From Novosphingobium sp. 9 (lineage in GTDB: Bacteria; Pseudomonadota; Alphaproteobacteria; Sphingomonadales; Sphingomonadaceae): a DNA stretch of 64,000 nucleotides. The translations under genes were made by a program, and so were the position numbers. The notes below the pieces were generated by a model, which did not search any database, was not told the DNA's origin, and saw only the letters and a list, made by a program, of their open reading frames with translations. Numbering within the stretch: position 1 is the first letter of the stretch; every line of letters begins with the position of its first letter. The stretch covers positions 705,501-769,500 of the forward strand of contig NZ_CP022708.1 of the NCBI RefSeq assembly GCF_025340265.1. Direction: 5' to 3'. Below, one piece after another: positions 46,613 through 55,395 of the stretch.

Positions 46613-47965
46613 GTGCGTGCTTCGTTTGCCAACCTGATCCAGTCCCTGCATGCCGCGCTGTCGCTGGCCGACAATGGCCGCCATGTCGTGCGCGCCATGC
46701 GCTGGGCACTGTTGCTGGGTCCGATGGCGGCAGCGGTGGGCTCCTTGTGCGCCGCCTTCCTGTGGAGCCTCGAAGCTGTAACGCGCCTGCGCTTCGAGCA
46801 TCCCTGGCTGCTCTATCTGCTGCCGCTGGGCGGTGCGCTGGTTGCCGGGCTCTATCGCTTCTGGGGCGGACGCGCCGAGGGCGGCAACAACCTGATCGTC
46901 GAGCAGATCCACGAGCCGGGCGGCGGCGTGCCCCTGCGCATGGCGCCGCTGGTGTTCCTCGGCACGATCGTCACGCACCTGCTGGGCGGCTCGGCGGGGC
47001 GCGAGGGGACGGCGGTGCAACTGGGCGGAAGCCTGGCAGGCACGCTGTGCCGCTGGCTGAAGCTCGATGCGCCCGCCACGCGCCTGCTGCTGATGGGCGG
47101 GGTCGCTGCCGGGTTCGGCGCAGTGTTCGGCACGCCGCTCGCGGGCGCGGTCTTCGCGCTCGAAGTGCTGATGGTGGGCCGCGTCGAGTATGCCGCGCTC
47201 GGCCCCTGCCTGTTCGCCGCACTGGTGGGGGACTGGATCTGCCGCGCTTGGGGCATTGAACACATGCCCTATCATATCCTTACATCAGTTATCTCCAGTG
47301 GTTTCGAGATGGAACCGCTACTGCTCGCCAAATGCGTGGCGGCAGGCGTGGCGTTCGGCCTCGCCGGGCTGCTGTTTGCCGAGGCGAACCATGTGCTCAG
47401 CGGGTTCCTCAAGCGCGGCATCCCCAATTCGATGCTTCGCGCAGCCATTGGCGGCCTTGCCGTGATCGCGCTCGTCTTCGCTTTCGGGACGCGTGACTAT
47501 CTGGGCCTTGGCGTCATGAGCGCAACGCCGGGCGGGCTCTCCATCTCCAGCTTCTTCGCAGGCCCGCAGGGACAGCTCGACTGGGCGATGAAGCTGCTGT
47601 TCACTGTCGTGACGCTGAGCGCCGGATACAAGGGCGGCGAGGTGACGCCGCTGTTCTTCATCGGCGCCGCGCTCGGCAATGCACTGGGGCAGGCGATGGG
47701 CGCGCCGGTGGACCTGTTCGCGGGTCTCGGCTTCGTCGCCGTCTTTGCAGGCGCCGCCAATACGCCAATGGCCTGCGTGCTGATGGGCATCGAACTGTTC
47801 GGTGCCGCCCACGCCGTGCCGATCACGGTGGCCTGCTTTACTGCTTACCTGTGTTCGGGCCACAACGGCATCTACCTCTCGCAACGGGTCGCCGTGCCCA
47901 AATCCCGCCGCCGCGCGCTGGCGCCTGCCGTCACCTTGCGCGAGGCACGGGTGCGGGAAGGGTGA
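46613..47965 (+). CDS. voltage-gated chloride channel (ClC) family protein
   Basis: A 450-residue protein with about 10-12 hydrophobic helices. The filter motif is [17 protein letters not shown] (canonical GREGP changed to GREGT), and [20 protein letters not shown] is the second helix pair. ClC proteins conduct or exchange Cl- (or F-) with H+. The selectivity-determining residue cannot be read with certainty. The GTG start at 46613 follows AGAAGGAGG (46602-46609) at a good distance, which decides the start. It is transcribed divergently from the unknown exported protein. Confidence 0.86.
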   Translation: MRASFANLIQSLHAALSLADNGRHVVRAMRWALLLGPMAAAVGSLCAAFLWSLEAVTRLRFEHPWLLYLLPLGGALVAGLYRFWGGRAEGGNNLIVEQIHEPGGGVPLRMAPLVFLGTIVTHLLGGSAGREGTAVQLGGSLAGTLCRWLKLDAPATRLLLMGGVAAGFGAVFGTPLAGAVFALEVLMVGRVEYAALGPCLFAALVGDWICRAWGIEHMPYHILTSVISSGFEMEPLLLAKCVAAGVAFGLAGLLFAEANHVLSGFLKRGIPNSMLRAAIGGLAVIALVFAFGTRDYLGLGVMSATPGGLSISSFFAGPQGQLDWAMKLLFTVVTLSAGYKGGEVTPLFFIGAALGNALGQAMGAPVDLFAGLGFVAVFAGAANTPMACVLMGIELFGAAHAVPITVACFTAYLCSGHNGIYLSQRVAVPKSRRRALAPAVTLREARVREG

Positions 47966-48008
47966 GGAAATTATTCAACCGCTCGCATTGGCGTGATACC
48001 AGAAGGCC

Positions 48009-48329
48009 ATGCCGGAAAAACGTCATCGATCTCCGTAGGAAAAGAAGGCTCTGAGCCTGAAATTCGACCGCCGTAATACTTTCGGCGAAAGCAGGCAGGC
48101 TGCGCGCAAGGCGATCCCGTTGCGCAAGGCACTGGATAGCCGCCGCGTCCGGCATGAGAATAACCAAGCGTTGGCGCAGGCCTTGTCCGGGGACGAGGCC
48201 TCTCTGGATCTGACGGAAAGCTCGGCGAGGCAGAATATCGCTCGTATCGGCGGTTGGAAGAAGACGCCGGACACGCCTCTGGGACAGGCTATCGACCGTG
48301 CCTTGAAACGAAGAGCGCGCCGCTCCTAA
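48009..48329 (+). pseudogene. small basic conserved protein with an in-frame amber codon
   Basis: ATG 48009 opens MPEKRHRSP, then a TAG at 48036, and the same frame continues EKKALSLKFDRRNTFGES and on to KKTPDTPLGQAIDRALKRRARRS for 98 codons in all. The short segment before the TAG is itself basic and fits the following one, so a sense codon such as AAG, CAG or CGG was probably replaced by TAG. Without it the ORF would start only at CTG or TTG codons (for example 48051, 48120). The product is a Lys/Arg-rich, likely nucleic-acid-associated small protein of unknown family. Its end overlaps the RES toxin gene by 4 bases. Confidence 0.45.
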
Positions 48330-49018
48330 TCCAGCGCCCGTTTTTCATAGATCGTGGCGATGCTTTGCCCGTCCCAGACGTAGCACAAGTGCCGCTCTTG
48401 CCGGCAGGCGGTGAGCAAGCGGGGGCGGAAGACGGCGGCGCATTCGCCGGTGTTGTCGCGGACCGAGCGATAGACGATGCCGTCGGCCCCTGCATCGCGT
48501 AGCCCCCGCGCGAACACTTGCGAGGCGGCGTAGTCGTCCTTCGCATAGAGCCAAGGCTGTGGCTCCTCCAGCGCGCGGATATCGTGCAGGCCGGCGGCAA
48601 GATCGACGGCGTAGACGCGCATGTCGATCTCCTGCGCGGGTTCGGCAGTGGCGGCGAGGAACGCGGCGCGGTGAAAGCGCGTCTCGGCGATGGCGGTCTC
48701 CACTGAGCGGGCCGCATAGAATACGCCATAGGTGCCATCGGCAAAGCGATCGCCCTGCCGGTTGATGTGGGTGAAGGCGGCCATGATCGCGGACGAGCCG
48801 GGGCCGGAGACGCGATCTTCGGGCGGCACTTGCGACAGGTCGCCCGCCTCTTCGCGCAGGCGGTCGTTGGTCAACGCTTCGATGGCATAGACCGCTTCGA
48901 GATCGGCCGGATCGGTGACGGCCTCGAACAGCGAGATCGGCGGGAAACGGCTGGGAATGATCCGATAGCACGGCGTCCAGCGGACCGGCGTGACGGGTAT
49001 GTCCTCGGGTATGGTCAT
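48326..49018 (-). CDS. RES-domain protein, toxin of an Xre-RES pair
   Basis: A 230-residue protein with the RES fold (PF08808): YRIIPSRFPP (conserved Arg), GTYGVFYAARSVETAIAETRFH (conserved Glu) and YRSVRDNTGE (conserved Ser). RES toxins degrade or modify NAD+ and stop growth. The gene lies 12 bases downstream of an Xre/MbcA-type antitoxin on the same strand, the usual order for this type II toxin-antitoxin system. The catalytic residues named above are present, so it is probably active. Confidence 0.88.
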   Translation of the reverse strand: MTIPEDIPVTPVRWTPCYRIIPSRFPPISLFEAVTDPADLEAVYAIEALTNDRLREEAGDLSQVPPEDRVSGPGSSAIMAAFTHINRQGDRFADGTYGVFYAARSVETAIAETRFHRAAFLAATAEPAQEIDMRVYAVDLAAGLHDIRALEEPQPWLYAKDDYAASQVFARGLRDAGADGIVYRSVRDNTGECAAVFRPRLLTACRQERHLCYVWDGQSIATIYEKRALD

Positions 49019-49030
49019 TGCGCGTTTGGT

Positions 49031-49459
49031 TCAGCCCCGCTGCGCATCGACATACTGGCGCACCACGTAAAGGTCGGCGACCTGCCCAGAAAGCATGCGC
49101 TCCAGCGCCGAACGCCCGCCGAACGGCGCGGCGCTGTTGGGCTTGCGCACCCAGTCATCGGCGGTCTGCGGCAGCAGGACGTGCAGCCCCTTGTAGATGC
49201 CCATGACGTAGGAAATCCGCTCCAGCGCATCTTTCGACAGAGCCGAGACCGCGCCGCGCTTCCACGATTGCAGGGTCGAGCGACTGTCGAGCCCCAGCAG
49301 GCGCATCTGCTCCGCCTCCTTCAGGCCCCAGGCTTCAGCGATCCGGAAGAAGGTGCGCAGCGCCGGGCCGGTCAGATCCTTGCGCGAAAACGCCTTTGCC
49401 GGAGCGGCATCGGCGACAGGGGCGGGGGCAGCGGCATGGGGGCGGGCATGACTGGCCAT
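49031..49459 (-). CDS. Xre/MbcA/ParS-type antitoxin
   Basis: A 142-residue antitoxin with an Ala/Pro-rich N-terminal 22 residues, an Xre-like helix-turn-helix (about residues 45-75: EAEQMRLLGLDSRSTLQSWKRG), and the C-terminal MbcA/ParS/Xre toxin-binding domain (PFGGRSALERMLSG-QVADLYVVRQYVD). It is expected to bind and block the RES toxin and to repress the operon. A perfect palindrome 27 bases upstream is the likely operator. Confidence 0.87.
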   Translation of the reverse strand: MASHARPHAAAPAPVADAAPAKAFSRKDLTGPALRTFFRIAEAWGLKEAEQMRLLGLDSRSTLQSWKRGAVSALSKDALERISYVMGIYKGLHVLLPQTADDWVRKPNSAAPFGGRSALERMLSGQVADLYVVRQYVDAQRG

Positions 49460-49485
49460 GATCGGATTATCCTTCCAAGCCCAAT

Positions 49486-49504
49486 ATGTTCATTATCTGA
49501 ACAT
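49486..49504. promoter_or_regulatory. operator-like palindrome of the Xre-RES operon
   Basis: Perfect 7-bp dyad ATGTTCA-ttatc-TGAACAT, 19 bases, between 27 and 45 bases before the antitoxin start. Position and symmetry fit autorepression by the Xre antitoxin. Confidence 0.6.
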
Positions 49505-49530
49505 TCGTCAAGATCATGCCCAAAATGCGA

Positions 49531-50283
49531 TCATCCGTAGCGCGCCATGGTGAAGCGGGCGGTGGCCGAATGGCGGCGCGCGCCGGTCAGCAGTTCCTCG
49601 GCCCACAGTTCGACCATGACCACTGCGCCGTTGTCCGAGGCGGACTGGATGCGGGTGACAAGCTCGACCATCTCGCCCGCGCGGATCGGTTCGCGAAAGT
49701 CGATACGGTCGGACGCGGCCATGATCATCGGCTGACGCGTGGCGCGGGTGGAGGCGACGAACGCCGCCTTGCCCATCATCTTGAGCGCCTCGCCGCCGAA
49801 CAGCGTGTTGTAGTGATTGGTCGACTGCGGAAACACCATCTCGACCATGTGCAGGTTGTCGGGCGCTTCCTCGACATCGGGCTCCTCGACCAGCGGGGGC
49901 AGCGGCAGGCGGGTATCGGGGCCTTTGACGGCGACCATCGTGAACAGCCCGCGCGTGCAGCGGCGACGCTCGGCAGTGAGAGGCTCCTCGGCGAAGACTT
50001 CCACCTCGACGTCGAGCGAGCTGTTGCCCACACGCACGACGCGGCCCGTCACCTCGATCAGATCGCCGATGCGGCCCGGCGCCTCGAAATCGATCCGTTC
50101 AGACCGCGCAGTGACGAAGGGCGCGCGGCCATGCCGGGTGGCGGCAAAGAAGGCCACCTTGTCCATATGCGCCAGCGCGACGCCACCGAACAGCGTGCCG
50201 TGGTGGTTGGTCTCGCCGGGAAAGATCGTGTCGATCAGGCGCACCGGGCGGTCAATGACGATGGGGGAGGGGCTCTCGGTCAT
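49531..50283 (-). CDS. acyl-CoA thioesterase with two hotdog domains
   Basis: A 250-residue protein with two successive hotdog domains. The first begins VRLIDTIFPGETNHHGTLFGGVALAHMDKVAF, and the second VEMVFPQSTNHYNTLFGGEALKMMGKAAF. In both the conserved N-H-x-x-T-L-F-G-G loop that binds and activates the thioester is intact. This tandem form is that of BACH/YciA-type acyl-CoA thioesterases, which hydrolyse acyl-CoA to free acid and CoA in the cytoplasm. ATG 50283 matches the family start. The upstream in-frame starts add a basic, non-conserved extension. It follows the GGDEF-EAL gene by about 100 bases on the same strand. Confidence 0.87.
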   Translation of the reverse strand: MTESPSPIVIDRPVRLIDTIFPGETNHHGTLFGGVALAHMDKVAFFAATRHGRAPFVTARSERIDFEAPGRIGDLIEVTGRVVRVGNSSLDVEVEVFAEEPLTAERRRCTRGLFTMVAVKGPDTRLPLPPLVEEPDVEEAPDNLHMVEMVFPQSTNHYNTLFGGEALKMMGKAAFVASTRATRQPMIMAASDRIDFREPIRAGEMVELVTRIQSASDNGAVVMVELWAEELLTGARRHSATARFTMARYG

Positions 50284-50379
50284 GGTGCGCGCAAGGCCAT
50301 GGATAGGCATCGATTGCAAGTGCGGATTGTGCAGTCGCCGATGTGTCTCCATCAGGCGGAACGGACGCGATGGCGCGGT

Positions 50380-52872
50380 TCAGGCGGCGCAGGCAGCGGG
50401 CATGATCTCGGCAATCGGCATGGGCCGGGCAAAGAGATAGCCCTGCCCGTACTCGCAGCCCATTTCGGAAAGGCGGGCGCGCTGGGCCTCGGTTTCGATC
50501 CCTTCGGCCACCACCGGCTTGTTCAGCGCCTTGCCGAGGCCAATGATCGCCCGCACGATCGCCTCGCTCTGGCCATCGTCCTCGAACAGCCCGAAGGTGA
50601 ACGAACGGTCGATCTTGAGCACATCGAAGGGCAGCGTCTTCAGGTGGATCAGCGAGGCATAGCCGGTGCCGAAATCGTCCAACGCCAGATGCACGCCCGC
50701 AGCGTGAAGCACCTTGAGCGCCTCCACGGTCTGGCTCATCGCCTGGTCCAGCACGACCTGTTCGGTCACTTCCACACAGAGCCGCTGCGGGGCGATGCCG
50801 TTCTCGCGCAGGCGTGCCAGCAGCCGGTTGGCCGCATGCGGTCCATCGAGTTGTGCGGCATTGAGATTGACGCAAAGCCGTCCAATCCGTTCGGGATGAT
50901 CGCGCATGGCCGCCATTGCGAGGTCGATGACGTGCTTCTGCACTTCGACGCCGACCGTGCGATCGTCGAGCATCTCGCCGAAGGTGGCAGGCGTCATCAT
51001 CCCGTGCACAGGATGCTGCCAGCGCAGCAGCGCCTCATGCGATGTGATGAGGCCTGAGGCCATGTCGATGATCGGCTGCAGGTGCAGCGAGAACTCGCCG
51101 CGCGCGATGCCCTGCGCGGCTTCCTGCCCGAAGCTCAGCCGCTGGTCGAGTGCGGCGCGCAATTCCGGCTGATAGCCAACCAGTCTGCGACGCCCGTGCT
51201 GCTTAGCGGCATAGAGCGCGAGGTCGGCGTTCTTGACCAGCAGTTCGCCGTCGGTGCCATCTGTCGGGCAGCAGGCGCGACCGATGCTCAGCGACAGCGT
51301 CCAGGCCCTGCCGTTGTGAACCAGTGCGGTGCCCTGCAAGGCTTCGAGCGCCTGCTCGACCAGATCGGCGCAGGCTCTGGCGCCGGGGACGAGGATGGCA
51401 AACTCATCGCCACCGGTCCGTGCCACAAGCGCTCCGTTTCCGGCAGCAGAGATGAGGCCGCGGGCAACATTCTCCAGCAGCATGTCGCCGCCGTCATGGC
51501 CAAGCCGGTCGTTCGCTTCTTTGAGGTGATCGACGTCGATCAGCATCAGGGTGAAGGGCGCACCGTTAGCGGTTTCACCCAGAGCGCGCAGTTCGGCATG
51601 AAAGGCAGCCCGATTGCCAAGGCCGGTGAGAAAATCGGTCTGCGCTGCGCGGCGATAGGATTCGCGTTCGACTTCTGCGGTATGCCGCTCATGCTCGGCG
51701 CGGTCACGCTCGCGCCCGAGCAGCCGGAAGCGGTCGGCGATCGCCAGCGAAAGCGCCACGCACTCGAAGCCCAGAGCGACGAAAGTGCCCATGTCGATCG
51801 TGTCGTCCTGCAGCGCGATGCCAAAATTGCGTGCCACGCGCAGGATGAACACCGCCAGCACCGGGGTCCATCCGATCAGATAGAACCACACCACGCGACT
51901 GCGGCGCCGGATGGCGATGACCACGCCTGCGCCAAGACACACAGCACTCGCCACGAAGACGATATTGAGCCAGCGGTCCATCGTCAGCGCGTTCGGGGCT
52001 ACCCCGATCGCGGTGAGGGCCCCCAAAGCAAAATTGATGAGCGCCAGCCAGCGCCCGGCGCGGATCAATCCGCGCGGCAGGATTCCTGCTTCGATCACGG
52101 TCAGGAAGAACATGTTGCCACAGGCGATCAGGGCGGAGACGAACAGGTAGTCCATGCGCACGGCTAGCGGTCCGACCAGATCGGGCAGGACGTATGCAGC
52201 CATGTTGGTCCAGATGAGGCCATATCCCAGTGCACATATGCACCACACCAGATACCAGCGCTGGAACGCCGCGCGTTGCCCGAGATAGATCAGCAGGTTG
52301 TAGGCAAAGGCGGACAGGATGGCCCCGATGAACATTCCCATCAGGCACAGCCACAAGCCGTTCAGCCGCAAGGCGGAGGCCGGGCTGGCGGCGGAAATCT
52401 TGCGCATCAGCGAGAGATCGTCGAGCCGTTGGTAACCGACGTAGAGGGCGCTGATATTGTGCCCCGGATGCGCCATGGCGATGCGCATCGTGCCACCCAG
52501 CATCCAGCGCGAGCCCGTCTGGCCGGGCAGGATCGTCTCGCTGGTGGTTTCGCCCGAATCCAGCACAGTCATGACGGTCAAGCGGGAATGGCGGGTCTGA
52601 TCCAGCAACAGTTGCCAGTTTTGCGGCATCGCGCGCAAGGCCTGCGGATCGCGCAGCTTCAGCCAGACCCAGCCGTTGGCGTAGCTGTCGTGCGCTGGCA
52701 CCTTGGAACAGTCGTACCGAAGCGTGGACACGGTAACCGCGTTCACCTGCATATCGAGCGGCGCCGTTGCATAGCACACGTCCTGCCGCAGGCGCACGAT
52801 GCCCGCCTGCGCGGGCGTAAGCCACGCGAACGCCGTTGCCAGCACCGACATTACGAACAAGACCCAACGCAT
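50380..52872 (-). CDS. membrane GGDEF-EAL protein with 7TM sensor domain
   Basis: An 830-residue c-di-GMP enzyme. Domain order: signal peptide or anchor, a periplasmic 7TMR-DISMED-like region (about residues 25-160), seven membrane helices (about 170-370, 7TMR-DISM_7TM type), a short coiled coil (ERDRAEHERHTAEVER), then GGDEF (ARTGGDEFAIL, intact) and EAL (EALLRWQHP, NLNAAQL, DDFGTGYASL, KIDRSF, EGIETEAQ). Both catalytic sites keep their metal and substrate residues, so cyclase and phosphodiesterase activity are both possible. It would respond to a periplasmic signal, possibly a carbohydrate. ATG 52872 is favoured over the TTG at 52893. Confidence 0.9.
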   Translation of the reverse strand: MRWVLFVMSVLATAFAWLTPAQAGIVRLRQDVCYATAPLDMQVNAVTVSTLRYDCSKVPAHDSYANGWVWLKLRDPQALRAMPQNWQLLLDQTRHSRLTVMTVLDSGETTSETILPGQTGSRWMLGGTMRIAMAHPGHNISALYVGYQRLDDLSLMRKISAASPASALRLNGLWLCLMGMFIGAILSAFAYNLLIYLGQRAAFQRWYLVWCICALGYGLIWTNMAAYVLPDLVGPLAVRMDYLFVSALIACGNMFFLTVIEAGILPRGLIRAGRWLALINFALGALTAIGVAPNALTMDRWLNIVFVASAVCLGAGVVIAIRRRSRVVWFYLIGWTPVLAVFILRVARNFGIALQDDTIDMGTFVALGFECVALSLAIADRFRLLGRERDRAEHERHTAEVERESYRRAAQTDFLTGLGNRAAFHAELRALGETANGAPFTLMLIDVDHLKEANDRLGHDGGDMLLENVARGLISAAGNGALVARTGGDEFAILVPGARACADLVEQALEALQGTALVHNGRAWTLSLSIGRACCPTDGTDGELLVKNADLALYAAKQHGRRRLVGYQPELRAALDQRLSFGQEAAQGIARGEFSLHLQPIIDMASGLITSHEALLRWQHPVHGMMTPATFGEMLDDRTVGVEVQKHVIDLAMAAMRDHPERIGRLCVNLNAAQLDGPHAANRLLARLRENGIAPQRLCVEVTEQVVLDQAMSQTVEALKVLHAAGVHLALDDFGTGYASLIHLKTLPFDVLKIDRSFTFGLFEDDGQSEAIVRAIIGLGKALNKPVVAEGIETEAQRARLSEMGCEYGQGYLFARPMPIAEIMPAACAA

Positions 52873-53211
52873 CAAGACTGACCCCAAAGTCAATCAAACC
52901 CTAACCAAAATCCCGGTATAAAAGGTTAATGAAATTTGTGGCGAGTGCTTCATGGAGCCGGAAGCCAAAGCCGCAACATTGCCACCAGAGGAAAACTTTT
53001 ACGATGCTCGAGAGCCACCGTCCTGCGCGTGCTCCGTACGCCGGCGCATCGGCGCTTGCGTTCGACGGGGCTCTATGGCCTTGAGGTACACCTATGGCAC
53101 TTTACCCCGAAGGCGTTGGTTAAGTGCCACAGCTGGTTAATGCGTCAATCAGTGCGACTCGGCAGATTTTGGGGATTCACAAGGGATTCGCAGTGTGCTT
53201 GAATCCGCAAC
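52873..53211. other. intergenic region, 339 bases, with several short repeats
   Basis: No convincing gene. Two minute ORFs (53004-53084 and 53094-53123) have start and stop codons but no coding signature. The region holds an inverted repeat TGGCACTT/AAGTGCCA (53095-53102 and 53122-53129) and three GGATTC-type sites at 53173-53178, 53184-53189 and inverted at 53201-53206, just before the winged-helix gene. The first 80 bases presumably carry the promoter of the GGDEF-EAL gene. Confidence 0.55.
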
Positions 53212-53844
53212 ATGATCCAGCCTGACCTCTTTTCGCCGCTGCCCTCGGCCATGGTTCCGGCGCCCTCGCCGAAAAGTGGTGCTCCGGGAGAAGGGCATCC
53301 CCGGCAAAGTGCCACGCATGGCAGATCCGGCCGGACAAGCATTTCTCCCGCGGAACGTCGGCTCGACATGCCGGGCATTCTCGAACGATTGAGCCGGGAC
53401 TGCGAGCGTCCGCGCTATTGCTTCATGGTGCTGAACCTGATTGTGCAAGCGGCGGCCCGTACTGGTTCGGCAGGCCCGTGGGTCCGAGACGGTGAGCGCA
53501 ATGTCCCGGTGCGTGACTGGCTGTGCGAAGCGCTCGCCCCGGTCGCCCAGCGCGATCCGCGTCGATTGGCGATTTCGGGCCGGGTTCGCGCCGAACTGGA
53601 AGCAAAGGGGGAAATGCCCGGTGATCCGGAGGCGGCGGTTCGCGCCATCGAGGAAGGCGTTGCCGAGCGTATTCGACTGTCGGGGCGAACGAATGTCAGC
53701 CGTGCCGTCTCGCAGCTTGTGCGCGCCGGGCTCGTGCGACGGCATTATCAGGGTTACCGTGTGGATCATGCCAATCGCGGCGCCCAGCGGCAGGCGGTCT
53801 ACACGGTGAGCGACGAGGTTCGCCGGGCAATGCGCGCCGGATAG
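53212..53844 (+). CDS. winged-helix DNA-binding protein of unknown function
   Basis: A 210-residue protein. The first 45 residues are Pro/Ser-rich and probably disordered. The C-terminal half has a clear winged-helix pattern: RLSGRTNVSRAVSQLVRAGLVRRHYQGYRVDHANR, with the recognition helix around residues 163-178 and a wing ending VYTVSDEVRR. A central helical region (PVRDWLCEALAPVAQRDPR) precedes it. No named family was recognised. It could be a MarR/PadR-type or plasmid-type regulator. Three GGATTC half-sites lie within 40 bases upstream of the ATG, and there is no Shine-Dalgarno, so translation may be leaderless and autoregulated. Confidence 0.62.
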   Translation: MIQPDLFSPLPSAMVPAPSPKSGAPGEGHPRQSATHGRSGRTSISPAERRLDMPGILERLSRDCERPRYCFMVLNLIVQAAARTGSAGPWVRDGERNVPVRDWLCEALAPVAQRDPRRLAISGRVRAELEAKGEMPGDPEAAVRAIEEGVAERIRLSGRTNVSRAVSQLVRAGLVRRHYQGYRVDHANRGAQRQAVYTVSDEVRRAMRAG

Positions 53845-54117
53845 GCCTGAACCAGCCAAAGCGGAACTGGCTCAGCGACCTGCTTCACGCTTTATGTGCA
53901 GGCCCCTGTCTATTCCCTTGAGTGCAAATGCATCCTGTGCGAACGAGGGGCACCTGTTTCCCCGTATCTGCGGGGAGTGGTCAGGCTTCGCTCCTGCCGG
54001 CGTATTCCGGAAAAACTCTTCGGCAGGGGCGATTAGCTTTGCGAGAGGGCTGGCATCGCCGGTTCCCCTCTCGCGCTGTTACTTTTCATGCGCTTGCTGC
54101 TCAGATGGCCTCGGGGA

Positions 54118-55155
54118 TCAGTCGACCATGCGCCAGCGCAGCGTCTCGCCGGCATGGAACGGCACAAGATCGATCCCCCCTTCGACGATCTTTTCCGGTA
54201 CGGCCACATCGACCCGTTCCAGCGTGACAGTGCCCTCGTTCAACGGCAGCCCGTAGAAGCGCGGGCCGTGCTCGGAGGCGAAGCCTTCCAGACGGTCCAG
54301 CACACCTTCGTCCTCGAACACCTGCGCGTAGCTTTCAAGCGCATAAGGGGCATTGAAGATGCCCGCGCAGCCGCAGGCCGATTCCTTGCGGTCGATCGAA
54401 TGCGGGGCGCTGTCGGTGCCCAGGAAGAACTTGGGCGAGCCCGAGACCACGGCCTTGCGCACGGCAAGGCGATGCTGCTCGCGCTTGGCGACCGGCAGGC
54501 AGTAGGCGTGCGGACGGATGCCGCCGTCGAAGATCGCGTTGCGGTTGATGATCGCGTGCTGCGGCGTGACGGTGGCGGCGATCTGCGGGCCGCTGGCGTT
54601 CACGAAATCCACGGCATCAGCGGTAGTGATGTGCTCCAGAACGATCTTCAGTGCCGGATAGTCACGCACAAGCGGCGTCAGGATGCGCTCGATGAACACG
54701 GCCTCGCGGTCGAAGATATCGACTTCGCGATCGGTGACTTCGCCATGGATCAGCAGCGGCATGCCGATGCGCTGCATGGTTTCCAGCACGTCCGTCAGCG
54801 CGCGAATATCGGTGACGCCATGGGCGGAATTGGTGGTGGCGTGCGCCGGGTAAAGCTTGCAGGCGGCGAACACCCCGGTTTCGTAACCGCGCGCGATTTC
54901 GGCGGCGTCCGCGCTATCCGTCAGATAGCAGGTCATCAGCGGCGTGAAGGCGGCACCTTGCGGCAGCGCTGCGAGGATACGGTCGCGATAGGCGGCGGCT
55001 GCATCCACTGTCGTGACCGGCGGTGAGAGGTTCGGCATCACGATCGCACGGGCGAACTGGCGTGCGGTATGGTTGGCGACCGCGCGTAGCATTTCGCCGT
55101 CGCGCAGGTGAACATGCCAGTCGTCGGGGCGGCGGATCGTGAGCGTGGTGGTCAT
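54118..55155 (-). CDS. pyrC: dihydroorotase, class II (PyrC)
   Basis: A 345-residue enzyme of pyrimidine synthesis that interconverts carbamoyl-aspartate and dihydroorotate. The metal ligands H14 and H16 are in DWHVHLRDG. The carbamylated lysine is K100 in CKLYPA. Further ligands are in LIHGEV and VLEHIT, and the catalytic Asp is in FLGTDSAPH. Length and motifs are those of the 340-350-residue E. coli type class, not the longer class I. It stands alone, with no other pyrimidine genes nearby. Upstream, 61-81 bases before the start, is a perfect hairpin (CCTGATC/GATCAGG, 55216-55236). Confidence 0.93.
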   Translation of the reverse strand: MTTTLTIRRPDDWHVHLRDGEMLRAVANHTARQFARAIVMPNLSPPVTTVDAAAAYRDRILAALPQGAAFTPLMTCYLTDSADAAEIARGYETGVFAACKLYPAHATTNSAHGVTDIRALTDVLETMQRIGMPLLIHGEVTDREVDIFDREAVFIERILTPLVRDYPALKIVLEHITTADAVDFVNASGPQIAATVTPQHAIINRNAIFDGGIRPHAYCLPVAKREQHRLAVRKAVVSGSPKFFLGTDSAPHSIDRKESACGCAGIFNAPYALESYAQVFEDEGVLDRLEGFASEHGPRFYGLPLNEGTVTLERVDVAVPEKIVEGGIDLVPFHAGETLRWRMVD

Positions 55156-55215
55156 GGAACGCCCCCTTAGACGCTCGCACGCTCAGCGTCGAGATGGACC
55201 GTGGGAATAGGGCGT

Positions 55216-55260
55216 CCTGATCGGGCGTGGATCAGGCCATGGGAGGGGCCATGGGAGGGG
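55216..55260. repeat. hairpin and 12-bp tandem duplication upstream of pyrC
   Basis: CCTGATC-gggcgtg-GATCAGG (perfect 7-bp stem, 55216-55236) followed directly by two tandem copies of CCATGGGAGGGG (55237-55248 and 55249-55260). The hairpin may belong to the pyrC 5' leader. The duplication has no known function. Confidence 0.4.
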
Positions 55261-55395
55261 AAAGCAAAGGGCGTGACATTCCTGCGACGGGCCGCCGAAA
55301 AATGCCGCAAGTAGCATATGCAACCATTTACATATTGCAGACACACGCTCTATGCGCCCTCGAAATATATCAGAACATATACAGCGAGAGTTGCC

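Noticed and set aside
53004..53123. Two tiny ORFs (26 and 9 codons) before the winged-helix gene
   Set aside because: Could be leader peptides, but no Trp, His or other attenuation codons and no terminator pair were seen.
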